58,889 nt of DNA from Delftia acidovorans (GCA_031286585.1 JAITUC010000008.1:1-58889); one strand, 5' to 3'. Shown: positions 8,024 through 17,460, counted from the stretch's first letter. The notes: generated by a model not told the origin, from the sequence alone. Numbers and translations are program-made.

Positions 8024-8935
8024 TTATTGCGGGCCGAGCTTGTCGATCAGGGCCTTGAGCTCTTCCAGCTCGGAGGGCTTGAGGTCCGTCAGCGGCGCGC
8101 GCACGGGGCCTGCGTCGTGGCCGACCAGCTTGGCGCCGGCCTTGATGATGCTCACGCCGTAGCCTTCGACGCGGTTGCGGATCTTCAGGTAGGGCATGAA
8201 GAATTCCTTGAGCAGCTTGTGCTGCGTGGCCATGTCGTCGGTGCGCACGGCTTCGTAGAACGCCATCGCCGTCCTGGGGATGAAGTTGAAGACGGCCGAG
8301 GAGTACACGGGCGTGCCCAGGGCCTTGTAGGCGGCCGCATAGACCTCGGCCGTGGGCAGGCCGCCCAGGTAGGCGAAGCGGTCGCCCATCTTCATGAAGA
8401 TGGAGGACATGGTCTCGATGTTGCCCATGCCGTCCTTGAAGCCCACCAGGTTGGGGCAGCGCTCGGCCAGGATGGCCAGCGATTCGGGCGTGAAGCGGGT
8501 GCGGTCGCGGTTGTAGACGATGACGCCGAACTTCACGCTCTTGCAGACCTGCTCCACATGGGCGATCAGGCCTTCCTGGCCGGCCTCGGTCAGGTAATGG
8601 GGCAGCAGCAGGACGCCGTGGGCGCCCAGGCGCTCGGCCTCCTGGGCGTGGGCGATCGCGGTGCGCGTGGGACCACCGGCGCCCGCGATGATGGGCACCT
8701 TGCCGCGGCAGGTGTCCACGGCGGTTTGGATGATCTGGCCGTATTCCTCGCCGTACAGCGAGAAGTACTCGCCCGTGCCGCCGGCCGCGAACAGCGCGCT
8801 GGCGCCGTAGGGAGCCAGCCATTCGAGGCGGGCCGCATAGCCCTTGGCATTGAAGTTGCCGTTGCTGTCGAAGTCCGTCACGGGGAAGGACAGCAGGCCG
8901 GAACTCATCACGTCTTTGAGGTCTTGGGGGGTCAT
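8024..8935 (-). CDS. kdgD: 5-dehydro-4-deoxyglucarate dehydratase
   Basis: This encodes 303 residues of the DapA/NAL aldolase-like family. It dehydrates and decarboxylates 5-dehydro-4-deoxy-D-glucarate to 2,5-dioxopentanoate, linking GudD/GarD to the semialdehyde dehydrogenase. Visible are GGTGE at 52-56, Tyr141 in VIVYNRD and the Schiff-base Lys167 in GFKDGMGN. Length and the C-terminal [12 protein letters not shown] segment fit KdgD rather than plain dihydrodipicolinate synthase. It sits between two Bug receptor genes, 58 bp ahead of the one ending at 7006. The start follows a GAGAGCACC stretch. Confidence 0.92.
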   Translation of the reverse strand: MTPQDLKDVMSSGLLSFPVTDFDSNGNFNAKGYAARLEWLAPYGASALFAAGGTGEYFSLYGEEYGQIIQTAVDTCRGKVPIIAGAGGPTRTAIAHAQEAERLGAHGVLLLPHYLTEAGQEGLIAHVEQVCKSVKFGVIVYNRDRTRFTPESLAILAERCPNLVGFKDGMGNIETMSSIFMKMGDRFAYLGGLPTAEVYAAAYKALGTPVYSSAVFNFIPRTAMAFYEAVRTDDMATQHKLLKEFFMPYLKIRNRVEGYGVSIIKAGAKLVGHDAGPVRAPLTDLKPSELEELKALIDKLGPQ

Positions 8936-8981
8936 GGTGCTCTCGGGAATCAGGGTGGGGAAGAAAGGAAAAAGGGTGGAA

Positions 8982-9959
8982 TCAGTCGAGCTTCAAACCG
9001 GCTGTTTGAACCACTTTCTGCCAGCGCTGGCGCTCGGTGGTCAGGAAGCGTGCGGTCTCGGCGGGGTTCATGGTCACGACCTCGGCGCCCTGGCCCGTGA
9101 GGCGGGCGCGCACCTCGGGCGAGCGGATGGCGGTGATCAGGGCCTCATGCAGGCGCTGGACCACGGCCTCGGGCGTCTTGGCCGGAACGACCACGCCTTG
9201 CCAGGTGCCGGTCTCGAAGCCGGGCACGCCCTGCTCGGCGATGGTGGGCACGTTGGCGGCCAGCGGCATGCGCGTGCCCTTGGACAGGCCCAGCAGCTTG
9301 AGCTTGCCGCTTTGCACATGGGGGTAGGTGGCCAGCATGCCGTTCATCAGCACCTGGGTCTGGCCGGCCACGGTGTCCTGGATGGACTGCACGCCGCCCT
9401 TGTAGGGCACGTATTCCCAGCGAGCACCCGTGGCGCGTGCCAGTTCCACGCCGGCCAGGTGCGGTGCGCTGCCCGTGGCGGTGACGGCAAAGCTCAGGTC
9501 TTCCTTCCTGGACAGGGCGATCAGCTCCTGCAGGTTGTTGGCCGGCACCGAGGGGTGGACCACCAGCAGGTGGGGTGAGTAGGCCAGCATGGCCGTGCCG
9601 CGCAGGTCCCGGGACAGGTCGAAGGACAGCTTGGTGTAGAGCGAGGGCGAGATGGCCAGCGCGCCCAGGTCGCACAGCATCAGCGTGTGGCCGTCGGGCT
9701 GGGCCTTGGCCACCATGTCGGCGCCCAGGTTGCCGTTGGCGCCGGGCTTGTTCTCGATGACCACGGGCTGCTTGAGTTCTGCCGACAGCAGCGGGCCGAT
9801 GGCGCGCGCAATGATGTCCGAGCTGCCACCGGGCGGGTAGGGCACCACCAGGCGTAGCGGGCGCGTGGGCCAGCTGCTCTGGGCCAGCGCACCGGCGCCG
9901 GTGGCCGCGAGGGCGGTGGCGCCAGCGGCGCGCAGGAACTGCTTTCGGCTCAGGGTCAT
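8982..9959 (-). CDS. Bug-family periplasmic solute receptor, first gene of the aldarate operon
   Basis: This encodes 325 residues. The N-terminus ([18 protein letters not shown]) reads as a secretion signal with cleavage near ALAQ at about 24-27; the twin-basic element is weak. Bug motifs are [38 protein letters not shown] and NVPTIAEQG. Ligand is probably an aldarate, by context only. The gene opens the minus-strand run leading to kdgD, gudD and the dehydrogenase. A perfect palindromic operator lies 27-43 bp before the ATG, so it is likely the promoter-proximal gene under the GntR regulator. The leader is GGAGACAAGAGC. Confidence 0.88.
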   Translation of the reverse strand: MTLSRKQFLRAAGATALAATGAGALAQSSWPTRPLRLVVPYPPGGSSDIIARAIGPLLSAELKQPVVIENKPGANGNLGADMVAKAQPDGHTLMLCDLGALAISPSLYTKLSFDLSRDLRGTAMLAYSPHLLVVHPSVPANNLQELIALSRKEDLSFAVTATGSAPHLAGVELARATGARWEYVPYKGGVQSIQDTVAGQTQVLMNGMLATYPHVQSGKLKLLGLSKGTRMPLAANVPTIAEQGVPGFETGTWQGVVVPAKTPEAVVQRLHEALITAIRSPEVRARLTGQGAEVVTMNPAETARFLTTERQRWQKVVQTAGLKLD

Positions 9960-9985
9960 GCTCTTGTCTCCGGGTTTTATGTTGT

Positions 9986-10002
9986 CAGTTGTCGTACAAC
10001 TG
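9986..10002 (-). promoter_or_regulatory. GntR/FadR-type operator in front of the aldarate operon
   Basis: CAGTTGTCGTACAACTG is a perfect 7-bp inverted repeat with a 3-base centre. It contains the 13-mer GTTGTCGTACAAC, which is the exact reverse complement of the site at 10910-10922 beside the regulator gene. Confidence 0.75.
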
Positions 10003-10109
10003 AGGTCGATTTTTATCCGAGACTGGCAGATGCTGATAAAGGGTTTTCCCTTGGTTGTCTGAATTCCTGAGCCGGGCGCTCCATCGGCCCCTCAGGGCCG
10101 ATGGCGGGC

Positions 10110-10898
10110 TCAGGACGCGCTGGTCTTTTGCGCCAGGCGCAGGCGCTCGCGGCTGTTGGTCAGGTGGATGCGCATGGCGGCACGGGCCGAGTCGGCATCC
10201 TGGCGCTCGATGGCGGCGAGGATTTCCTCGTGCTCGCGGTTGACGCGGCGCAGGTAGTCGGGATCGCGCTGGGGCTGGTGGATGGAGGCGATGCGCGTGC
10301 GCGGAATCAACTGGGCGCCGAAGTGCCGCAGGATGTCGCCGAAGTAGCGGTTGCCCGTGGCCTCGGCGATCTGGGTGTGGAAGGCCAGGTCATGGGCCAC
10401 CGTGTCCTCGCCGCGCGCGAAGGCGACCTCGAAGGCCTGCAGCGCCCTGCGTATGCCTTCGAGCTGCTCGGGGCTGCGGCGCAGCGCGGCCAGGCCGGCG
10501 CTTTCGGTCTCCAGGCTGATGCGCAGTTCCAGCACGGCCATCACGTCCACGGCGGCCGTCAGTTCGTCGGCATTGAGCATCAGCGTGGACGCAGGCTGGG
10601 CGGCACGCACGAAGGTGCCTATGCCGTGGCGCGTCTCCACCAGGCCCGAGGCCTGCAGGCGCGACAGCGCCTCGCGCACCACGGTGCGGCTGACTTCGTA
10701 GGTCTGCACCAGCGACGACTCCGTGGGCAGCTTCTCGCCTTCGGCCAGCAGGCCGTTGCGGATCTTGCTCGCGAACTCGTCGAACAGCAGGGCGGCCAGA
10801 TTGCGGCCGCTGCGACCGGACTTTCCTCGCAGGGGAAGCTCGATCGTTGGGGGTGATGCGGGAAATCCCTTTGCCGAACTTTCCATGGTGCTGATCAT
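10110..10898 (-). CDS. GntR family regulator, FadR subfamily (FCD domain), of aldarate genes
   Basis: This encodes 262 residues. The winged-helix domain lies at about 35-100 with the family signature around LPTESSLVQTYEVSRTVVREAL and a wing ending in GIGTFV. The FCD ligand domain occupies about 110-250 and keeps metal/ligand residues in DLAFHTQIAEATGN and a late His in AAMRIHLTNSR. Such proteins repress sugar-acid genes until a carboxylate ligand binds. It lies between its two predicted operators: one upstream of the Bug operon (9986) and one between its own start and the divergent GudD-like gene (10910). Autoregulation and control of both arms are therefore likely, by inference. Confidence 0.88.
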   Translation of the reverse strand: MISTMESSAKGFPASPPTIELPLRGKSGRSGRNLAALLFDEFASKIRNGLLAEGEKLPTESSLVQTYEVSRTVVREALSRLQASGLVETRHGIGTFVRAAQPASTLMLNADELTAAVDVMAVLELRISLETESAGLAALRRSPEQLEGIRRALQAFEVAFARGEDTVAHDLAFHTQIAEATGNRYFGDILRHFGAQLIPRTRIASIHQPQRDPDYLRRVNREHEEILAAIERQDADSARAAMRIHLTNSRERLRLAQKTSAS

Positions 10899-10909
10899 AA
10901 TCGCTCCAA

Positions 10910-10922
10910 GTTGTACGACAAC
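10910..10922. promoter_or_regulatory. GntR/FadR-type operator between the regulator and the divergent GudD-like gene
   Basis: GTTGTACGACAAC has perfect 5-bp arms around ACG. It is the reverse complement of the 13-mer at the other site. It lies 12 bp before the regulator ATG and 60 bp before the plus-strand gene, so it could control both. Confidence 0.75.
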
Positions 10923-10981
10923 GTATCACAAGACGTCCGCGCCATCGCGTTTTTTCTGATTCTCCTGAACCCGCATTCCTG

Positions 10982-12286
10982 ATGAGCACCACCCACGCGA
11001 TCCGCCACATACGCATCACGCCCATTGCCTTCCGCGATCCGCCGCTGCTCAATGCGGCCGGCATCCACGAGCCCTGGGCGCTGCGTTCCATCATCGAGAT
11101 CGAGACGGCCTCGGGCCTGGTCGGCATCAACGAAAGCTATGGCGACCAGCCCATGCTCGATGCGCTGGCCAAGGCCGCGCCCGCTCTGGTGGGGTTGTCG
11201 CCCTGGGCGCTCAACGAGATGGAGGTCCGCGTGGCGGCCCTGGTGGCGCCGCCTGCGCTGACGGCTTCCGAGTTCCTGGGCCAGCAGGTGTCGCTGGCAC
11301 CGGGCACCCATGTCTCCAAGACCGTGGCCAAGGTGGTCAGCGCCTTCGAGGTCGCCATGCTGGACCTGCAGGGCCAGATGGCGCAGGCGCCCATCGTGGA
11401 CCTGCTGGGCGGCGCGGCGCGCGATCGCGTGCCGTTCTCGGCTTACCTGTTCTACAAGTACGCCGAGCACATCGACAGGCCCTATGGATCTTCCGGGCCC
11501 GACGCCTGGGGCGAGGCCCTGGCGCCGCAGCAACTGGTGGAGCAGGCGCGGCGCATGATTGCGCAGTACGGCTTCCAGAGCATCAAGCTCAAGGCCGGCG
11601 CGCTGCCGCCCGAGCAGGAGGCGGCCGGCATCCTGGCGCTGGCCGAGGCCTTTCCTGGCACGCCGCTGCGCATCGATCCCAATGGCAACTGGACGGTGGA
11701 GACCAGCCTGAAGATCGTGCAGCAGCTGCAGGGCGTGCTCGAGTACTACGAGGACCCTGCTCCCGGCCTGGACGGCATGGCGGCCGTGGCACGCGAGTGC
11801 GATGTGCCCCTGGCCACCAACATGGTGGTCACGGACTTTGCCGAGTTCCGCCGCAACGCCGACATGGGCTGCCCCGTGAAGATCGTGCTCAGCGACCACC
11901 ACTACTGGGGCGGGCTGCGCGCCACGCAGCGCCTGTCCACGCTGTGCCGCACCTTCGACCTGGGCCTGTCCATGCACAGCAACTCGCACCTGGGCGTGAG
12001 CCTGGTGGCCATGACGCACCTGTGCGCCAGCGTGCCCCTGCTGACCTATGCCTGCGACACGCACTACCCCTGGCAGGACGAGGAAGTGGTCGAAGGCGGC
12101 CGGCTGCAGTTCGAGCAGGGCAGCCTGCGCGTGCCCACGGCGCCCGGCCTGGGCGTGACGCTGGACCGCGAGGCCCTGGCCCGCCTGCACGACAACTACC
12201 TGCGCTGCGGCATCCGCAACCGCGACGACCTGGGGCAGATGCGCAAGTACGACCCCGCTTTCACCGGCCACCAGCCGCGCTTCTGA
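10982..12286 (+). CDS. Glucarate dehydratase-like enolase superfamily protein (GudX/GudD paralogue)
   Basis: This encodes 434 residues. It retains the enolase-superfamily glucarate-dehydratase residues: KLK at 202-204, Asp232 in IDPNGNW, Glu257 in YYEDP, Asn280 in ATNM, Asp305 in LSDHHYWGG and His332 in MHSNSH. It is clearly diverged from the GudD at 4352-5689 in the N-terminal capping region that sets specificity. It may act on another aldarate or on glucarate with different kinetics. It opens the plus-strand arm of the regulon, followed by a Bug receptor and GarD. A GntR operator lies just upstream. The ribosome-binding site before the ATG is weak. Confidence 0.85.
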   Translation: MSTTHAIRHIRITPIAFRDPPLLNAAGIHEPWALRSIIEIETASGLVGINESYGDQPMLDALAKAAPALVGLSPWALNEMEVRVAALVAPPALTASEFLGQQVSLAPGTHVSKTVAKVVSAFEVAMLDLQGQMAQAPIVDLLGGAARDRVPFSAYLFYKYAEHIDRPYGSSGPDAWGEALAPQQLVEQARRMIAQYGFQSIKLKAGALPPEQEAAGILALAEAFPGTPLRIDPNGNWTVETSLKIVQQLQGVLEYYEDPAPGLDGMAAVARECDVPLATNMVVTDFAEFRRNADMGCPVKIVLSDHHYWGGLRATQRLSTLCRTFDLGLSMHSNSHLGVSLVAMTHLCASVPLLTYACDTHYPWQDEEVVEGGRLQFEQGSLRVPTAPGLGVTLDREALARLHDNYLRCGIRNRDDLGQMRKYDPAFTGHQPRF

Positions 12287-12350
12287 ACCCGCTTTCACAC
12301 CATTGCGACGACAAACTTCCAACGACAAGCCCTTCCCGGAGACAAGCACC

Positions 12351-13349
12351 ATGCAACGCCGCACACTCATCCAGCATTCCCTCGCCAGCGCCCTGCTGCT
12401 GGGCACGGCCCTGGCCGCCGTGCCCGCCGCCGCGCAGGGCAACTGGCCCACGGGCAAGCCCATCACCTACCTGGTGCCCTTCCCGCCCGGCGGCAATACC
12501 GACACGCTGGCGCGCGTGATCGCCCAGCCGCTGAGCAAGGCCCTGGGCACGCCCGTGGTGATCGAGAACAAGGGCGGCGCGGGCGGCAGCGTGGGCTCGG
12601 CCATTGCGGCGCGCGCACCGGCCGATGGCTACACCATCCTGGGCGGCACCATCAGCTCGCACGCCATCAATGTGAGCCTGTACGCCAGGCTGGACTACGA
12701 CCCGGTCAAGTCCTTCACGCCGGTGGCCATGCTGGGCTCGGGCCCGCTGGTGCTGGTGGTGCCGGCCTCCAGCCCCTACAAGACGCTGGCCGACGTGCTG
12801 GCCGCCAGCAAGGCCAAGGCAGCGGCGGGCGGACTGACCTCGGCCTCGCCGGGCAGCGGCACTTCCAACCACATGGCGCTGGAGCTGCTGGGCTACCAGA
12901 CCGGCGTGAAGTTCACCCACGTGCCCTACAAGGGCAGCGGCCCGGCCGTGCAGGACGTGATCGGCGGGCAGGTGGGCATGATGTTCGACACCGCCCTGGT
13001 CGTCGGCCCCCATGTGCAGGCCGGCAAGCTGCGCCCCATTGCCGTGACCAGCTCCAGGCGCCTGGAATCGCTGCCCGATGTGCCCACCATCGCCGAGGCG
13101 GGCGAGAAGGGCTTCGACATGGGATCGTGGCAGGCCGTGTTCGCGCCCGCAGGCACGCCCAAGCCCATCGTGGACCGGCTGCATGCGGAGATCATGAAGA
13201 TCGTCGCCACGCCCGAGGTGCAGGCGCGCCTGAAGAACTTCGGCATGCTGCCCTCGCAGATGTCGCCGGCCGAGCTGGGCGAGTACCAGAAGGCCGAGGT
13301 GGTCAAGTGGGGGAAGGTGATCAAGGCTGCTGGAATAAAAGCAGAGTAA
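12351..13349 (+). CDS. Bug-family periplasmic solute receptor
   Basis: This encodes 332 residues. A signal peptide runs from RRTLIQHSLASALLLG to about AAAQG at residue 29. Bug signatures are VPFPPGGNTDTLAR, IENKGGAGG, PADGYTILGG, HVPYKGSGPA and DVPTIAEAG. It is the third Bug receptor of the aldarate region and lies between the second GudD-like enzyme and galactarate dehydratase. A ligand such as galactarate is a reasonable guess only. The start was set at the ATG behind CGGAGACAAGCACC; a longer frame upstream has no signal-like start. No TctA/TctB permease is adjacent. Confidence 0.88.
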   Translation: MQRRTLIQHSLASALLLGTALAAVPAAAQGNWPTGKPITYLVPFPPGGNTDTLARVIAQPLSKALGTPVVIENKGGAGGSVGSAIAARAPADGYTILGGTISSHAINVSLYARLDYDPVKSFTPVAMLGSGPLVLVVPASSPYKTLADVLAASKAKAAAGGLTSASPGSGTSNHMALELLGYQTGVKFTHVPYKGSGPAVQDVIGGQVGMMFDTALVVGPHVQAGKLRPIAVTSSRRLESLPDVPTIAEAGEKGFDMGSWQAVFAPAGTPKPIVDRLHAEIMKIVATPEVQARLKNFGMLPSQMSPAELGEYQKAEVVKWGKVIKAAGIKAE

Positions 13350-13354
13350 ATAAA

Positions 13355-13476
13355 GCACCCCCTGAGCGGCTTGCGCCGCTTCCCCCTCTCTACTCGCTTC
13401 GCGGGGGAGGGGGACGACACCCTCGCGGCGGGGCGGCCCTTGCTTGGTGTCCCTCGCCTTGGGCCGCGCCGGTTGC
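13355..13476 (+). repeat. Stop-codon-anchored intergenic repeat, copy 3
   Basis: It starts five bases after the Bug gene stop with GCACCCCCTGAGCGGCTTGC, continues through a CTCGCTTCGCGGGGGAG hairpin and a GCGGGGCGGCCCTTGCT block, and ends in GCCGCGCCGGTT. Same orientation relative to the preceding gene as the other copies. Confidence 0.83.
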
Positions 13477-13538
13477 GCAGGCTGTGCCAGCTGCTTTACT
13501 GCTGTAGTGCCAGCCCTTTAGAAAATTGAGACATTGCC

Positions 13539-15104
13539 ATGAGTACCCCACTTCCTCTTTCCATCCGCATGCATCCGGCCGACAACGTGGCCATCGTGGC
13601 CAATGACGGGGGGTTGCCTGCGGGCACGGTGATGCCCGGGGGACTGGTGCTGGTCGACAGGGTGCCGCAGGCGCACAAGGTGGCGCTGGTGGACATTGCC
13701 GAGGGCGGCGAGGTGCGCCGCTACAACGTGGTGATCGGCTATGCGCTGCAGGCGATTGCCGCGGGCAGCTGGGTGCATGAGCGGCTGCTGCGCATGCCGG
13801 GGGCGCTGTCTCTTGAGGGGTTGCCGATCGCCACGGTGCAGCCGCCCGAGCTGCCGCCGCTGACGGGCTACACCTTCGAGGGCTACCGCAATGCCGATGG
13901 CACGGTGGGCACGCGCAATATCCTGGCCATCACCACCACGGTGCAGTGCGTGGCCGGAGTGCTGGATTTTGCGGTGGGCCGCATCAAGGCCGAGCTGCTG
14001 CCGCGCTATCCGAACGTGGACGATGTGGTGGGCCTGGAGCACAGCTACGGCTGCGGCGTGGCCATCGATGCCGTGGGCGCCGAGATTCCGCAGCGCACGC
14101 TGCGCAACATCAGCCACAACCCGAATTTTGGCGGCGAGGTGATGGTGGTGAGCCTGGGCTGCGAGAAGCTGCAGCCCGAGCGGCTGCTGCCGCCGGGCTC
14201 GTTTCCCATCGTCGATGAGCGCGAGCCCGCGCTGGACGTGGTCTGCCTGCAGGACGAGGCGCATGTGGGCTTCATGTCCATGGTGGACTCCATCATGGGC
14301 AGCGCCAGGGTGCATCTGGAGCGGTTGAACGCGCGCCGGCGCGAGACCGTGCCGGCCAGCGCCCTGGTGGTGGGCGTGCAGTGCGGCGGCAGCGATGCGT
14401 TCAGCGGCGTCACGGCCAATCCGGCCGTGGGCTTTTGCACCGATTTGCTGGTGCGCGCAGGCGCCACCGTGATGTTCAGCGAGGTGACGGAGGTGCGCGA
14501 CGGCATCGACCAGCTCACCTCGCGCGCCTCCAGCCCCGAGGTGGCCGAAGCCATGATCGAGGAGATGGCCTGGTACGACGCCTACCTGGACAAGGGCCGC
14601 GTGGACCGCAGCGCCAACACCACGCCGGGCAACAAGAAGGGCGGCCTGTCCAACATCGTCGAGAAGGCCATGGGCTCCATCATCAAGAGCGGCACGGCCC
14701 CCATCACCGGCGTGCTGTCGCCGGGCCAGCGGCTGGCTGACCGGGGCATCCAGAGCGGCCTGGTCTATGCGGCCACGCCAGCCAGCGACTTCATCTGCGG
14801 CACGCTGCAACTGGCCGCCGGCATGAACCTGCATGTGTTCACCACGGGCCGGGGCACGCCCTACGGCCTGGCCCAGGTGCCCGTGATCAAGGTGGCCACG
14901 CGCAGCGACCTGGCGCGGCGCTGGCATGACCTGATGGACGTGAACGCGGGCCGCATCGCCGAGGGCCAGGCCAGCATCGAGGACGTGGGCTGGGAGATGT
15001 TCCGCCTGATGCTGGACGTGGCCAGCGGCCGCAAGAAGACCTGGGCCGAGCATTGGAAGCTGCACAACGCCCTGGTGCTGTTCAATCCAGCGCCCGTGAC
15101 CTGA
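13539..15104 (+). CDS. garD: Galactarate dehydratase
   Basis: This encodes 521 residues, close to the 523 of the E. coli enzyme. It dehydrates meso-galactarate to 5-dehydro-4-deoxy-D-glucarate, feeding KdgD. It is of the UxaA/GarD family: a short SAF-like N-terminal domain (about 1-100) followed by the large domain with [44 protein letters not shown] and the Cys-containing C-terminal part ([11 protein letters not shown]). Conserved Cys residues in YGCG, LGCEK and QCGG fit the iron-dependent family. It follows a Bug gene and repeat copy 3, and is the last aldarate gene of the plus-strand arm. Confidence 0.93.
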   Translation: MSTPLPLSIRMHPADNVAIVANDGGLPAGTVMPGGLVLVDRVPQAHKVALVDIAEGGEVRRYNVVIGYALQAIAAGSWVHERLLRMPGALSLEGLPIATVQPPELPPLTGYTFEGYRNADGTVGTRNILAITTTVQCVAGVLDFAVGRIKAELLPRYPNVDDVVGLEHSYGCGVAIDAVGAEIPQRTLRNISHNPNFGGEVMVVSLGCEKLQPERLLPPGSFPIVDEREPALDVVCLQDEAHVGFMSMVDSIMGSARVHLERLNARRRETVPASALVVGVQCGGSDAFSGVTANPAVGFCTDLLVRAGATVMFSEVTEVRDGIDQLTSRASSPEVAEAMIEEMAWYDAYLDKGRVDRSANTTPGNKKGGLSNIVEKAMGSIIKSGTAPITGVLSPGQRLADRGIQSGLVYAATPASDFICGTLQLAAGMNLHVFTTGRGTPYGLAQVPVIKVATRSDLARRWHDLMDVNAGRIAEGQASIEDVGWEMFRLMLDVASGRKKTWAEHWKLHNALVLFNPAPVT

Positions 15105-15165
15105 GCCGCGTGCGCAGGCCCCTGTCGGCACAGGCTGACAGGGCGCCGGTGCGCTGCTGCGCACA

Positions 15166-16161
15166 ATGGGGGCCATGCCCTCAGATACCCCGGAAACTCC
15201 CCCCGCCTCGTCCTGGTCCGCACGCCTGCACCGGCTGCTGGAGCTGAACCCGCTGCGCGCCATGTGGAATGCCGTGCAGCTGTGGCTGGACGCCGATGGC
15301 CTGCGCATGAGCGCCGCCATGTCCTTCTACGGCATCCTGAGCCTGGCGCCGCTGCTGCTGCTGCTGGTCGGCCTGCTGGGCTGGTGGGTGGACCGCAGCT
15401 ATGTGGAGCACCAGTTGATCGACCAGGTGCAGGACGTGATCGGCGAGCGCGGCGCCCAGGTGGTGCGCGGCGCGCTGGAAAGCGCCCAGCGGCCCGACGA
15501 GGGCCGGCTGGCCTCTCTGTTCGGTTTCATCCTGCTGATGTCGGGCGCCACGGGTGTCTTCGTGGAACTGCAGTCCGCGCTGGAAAAGCTCTGGACCTCG
15601 AACGGCGAGCCGCCGCCGCCCAAGGCCGTATGGTGGCGCATGGCCGCGCTGCGGCTGCGCGGCCTGACCTATGTGCTGGCGCTGGGCTTCCTGCTGCTGG
15701 TGTCCATGGCCCTGTCCACGGCCATCCAGCTGATCACCAATTGGGCGGGCACCAAGCTGCAGATGCAGCCGCTGGGGCCGCTGATCAGCCTGATCAACGA
15801 ATGCGTGTCCTTCGGCATTGCCGTGCTGCTCTTCGTGGGGCTGATGCGCATCGGCGGCGGCCCCAAGCCCCGCCTTCGCTATCTCATCTTCGGCGCCATC
15901 GTCGGCGCCCTGCTGTTCACGCTGGGCAAGCAGGCCCTCGCCTGGTATCTGTCCACGGCGGCCGTGGTCTCGGCCTATGGTGCGGCGGGCTCGCTGGTGG
16001 TGCTGTTGATGTGGATCTATTTCTCGTCGGCCATCCTGCTGCTGTCGGCCGCCACGGCCAAGGCCTTCAGCGATGCCAAGGTGCGCTTCACCCACCCCAT
16101 CCGCTGGGCGGCGCCCGCCAGTCAAGCGCAGACCAGGGACACTGCGGACGGCAAGGGCTGA
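15166..16161 (+). CDS. YihY/BrkB family inner-membrane protein
   Basis: This encodes 331 residues; the ATG at 15175 would shorten it by three. After a cytoplasmic N-terminus it has about six hydrophobic segments, the first near residues 50-70 (SFYGILSLAPLLLLLVGLLG) and the last near 275-300. The MSFYGILSLAPLL and SAYGAAGSLVVLLMWIYFSS blocks are typical of UPF0761/YihY (older name ribonuclease BN family, not a nuclease). Its function is not established; an inner-membrane transport or envelope role is likely. It stands apart from the aldarate genes and ends before a strong hairpin. Confidence 0.88.
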   Translation: MGAMPSDTPETPPASSWSARLHRLLELNPLRAMWNAVQLWLDADGLRMSAAMSFYGILSLAPLLLLLVGLLGWWVDRSYVEHQLIDQVQDVIGERGAQVVRGALESAQRPDEGRLASLFGFILLMSGATGVFVELQSALEKLWTSNGEPPPPKAVWWRMAALRLRGLTYVLALGFLLLVSMALSTAIQLITNWAGTKLQMQPLGPLISLINECVSFGIAVLLFVGLMRIGGGPKPRLRYLIFGAIVGALLFTLGKQALAWYLSTAAVVSAYGAAGSLVVLLMWIYFSSAILLLSAATAKAFSDAKVRFTHPIRWAAPASQAQTRDTADGKG

Positions 16162-16184
16162 ACGGCTGCATTTCGACGAAGATG

Positions 16185-16228
16185 AACGCCCTGCGCCGCG
16201 GCCCGCAAAGCCGCGGCGCAGGGCGTTT
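16185..16228 (+). terminator. Strong hairpin terminator after the YihY gene
   Basis: An 18-bp perfect stem (AACGCCCTGCGCCGCGGC with its complement at 16210-16227), 7-base loop, ending in TTT. It separates yihY from the following LysR gene. Confidence 0.75.
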
Positions 16229-16285
16229 GGGAGTGGACAATGCAGCGAAAGTCCCCGGGCACCGAGGCCCGGGGCCAAGGACAAC

Positions 16286-17224
16286 ATGGACCGATTGCAG
16301 ACCATGCGGGTGTTTCAGACCGTGGCCGACGAGGCCGGGTTTTCGGCGGCGGCGCGGCGCCTGGACATGTCCGTGCCCACGGTCACGCGCCTGGTGGCCG
16401 ACCTGGAGCAGCACCTGGGCACGCGGCTGCTGCAGCGCACCACGCGCAGCGTGTCGCTGACCGAGGCCGGCGAGGCCTATCTGGAGCGGGTGCGGGGCAT
16501 CCTGGCCGATGTGGAGGATGCCTTCAGCCTGGCGCAGGCGCACACGCTGGAGCTGTCGGGCGCCGTGCGCGTGCTCACGCCGCCCGTATTTGCCGAGCAT
16601 GTGCTGGCGCCGCTGGTGGCGGACTTCCACCGCCTGCACCCGCGCATCTGCATCGAGGTCTTCGTGGAGTCGGCCAGCGAGGCCGCCGTGGGCGAGTACG
16701 ACATCACCTTCGTCAATGCCGAGGAGGGCTACGACGGCAACGTGGTGGCCCGGCCCATCGTCACCACCTGCGGCCTGGCCTGCGCCTCGCCCGAGTACCT
16801 GGACGCCCATGGCGTGCCCGCCGTGCCCGAGGATCTGGCGGGCCACCAGTGCCTGCTGCGCCGCCGCGTCCAGGGCCGCTCCGACGTGCTGCGCCTGCGC
16901 CGGCTGGACGGCAACGCGGGCGAGGCCGAGGTGGCCGTGCAGCCCGTGCTGGTGGCCAACCACACGGGCACGCTGCTGCGTGCCACGCTGGACGGCGCGG
17001 GCATCAGCACCCAGCCGCTGGACCTGATTGCGCGCCACCTGCGCTCGGGCCGGCTGCGCCATGTGCTGCCCGAATGGACCACGGGCCGCTTCACGCTCTA
17101 CGCCACCCTGCCCACGCGCAAGTTCATGCCGGCGCGCGTGCGCAGCTTCCTGGACTTCGTGGCCGAGCACACGCAGCGCTCCATGCAGGGGCTGCCCGCC
17201 AACTTGCCGGCCCTGTCCATCTGA
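16286..17224 (+). CDS. LysR family regulator (CrgA-like subgroup)
   Basis: This encodes 312 residues. The N-terminal winged helix-turn-helix covers about 1-60 (MDRLQTMRVFQTVADEAGFS, then RRLDMSVPTVTRLVADLE and the LLQRTTRSVSLTEAG wing). The effector domain spans about 90-300. The D-R-L-x-x-M start and TRSVSLTEAGE pattern place it with the large single-effector LysR group common in beta-proteobacteria. It lies 236 bp upstream of the liv-type ABC operon on the same strand and may control it, though a divergent target is absent. The start is the ATG opening the HTH; the upstream frame overlaps the terminator and is not credible. Confidence 0.88.
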   Translation: MDRLQTMRVFQTVADEAGFSAAARRLDMSVPTVTRLVADLEQHLGTRLLQRTTRSVSLTEAGEAYLERVRGILADVEDAFSLAQAHTLELSGAVRVLTPPVFAEHVLAPLVADFHRLHPRICIEVFVESASEAAVGEYDITFVNAEEGYDGNVVARPIVTTCGLACASPEYLDAHGVPAVPEDLAGHQCLLRRRVQGRSDVLRLRRLDGNAGEAEVAVQPVLVANHTGTLLRATLDGAGISTQPLDLIARHLRSGRLRHVLPEWTTGRFTLYATLPTRKFMPARVRSFLDFVAEHTQRSMQGLPANLPALSI

Positions 17225-17403
17225 GCGCGGCTGTCATCTAGGTTACTGGCGCGGGCCCGAGGGTCTCGGGGTTTCCCAGGTGAATTCCGCTGTGCGGAAT
17301 CTTCGGGTTGATCGTGGCGCCGCCCCCCTCCTAAGCTGGCCTTGCCTGTCTGCCGCATGCGTTGTCGCGCCGCGCCGGCCGGCCATGCAAAGGAGACAAG
17401 ACA

Positions 17404-17460
17404 ATGCAAGCACAGACCCTGGCCGGGCACCGGGCCGCGCCTTTCCGCAGGAGGCGTTGA
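17404..17460 (+). CDS. Micro-ORF or leader peptide before livH
   Basis: An 18-codon ORF (MQAQTLAGHRAAPFRRRR) is preceded by AAAGGAGACAAGACA, a very strong ribosome-binding site. Its TGA is directly followed by the livH ATG, and the livH ribosome-binding site (AGGAGG) lies within it, which predicts translational coupling. It has no run of branched-chain residues, so classical attenuation is unlikely. The leader matches that of the Bug genes, so it may be the remnant of a deleted receptor gene. Confidence 0.4.
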   Translation: MQAQTLAGHRAAPFRRRR

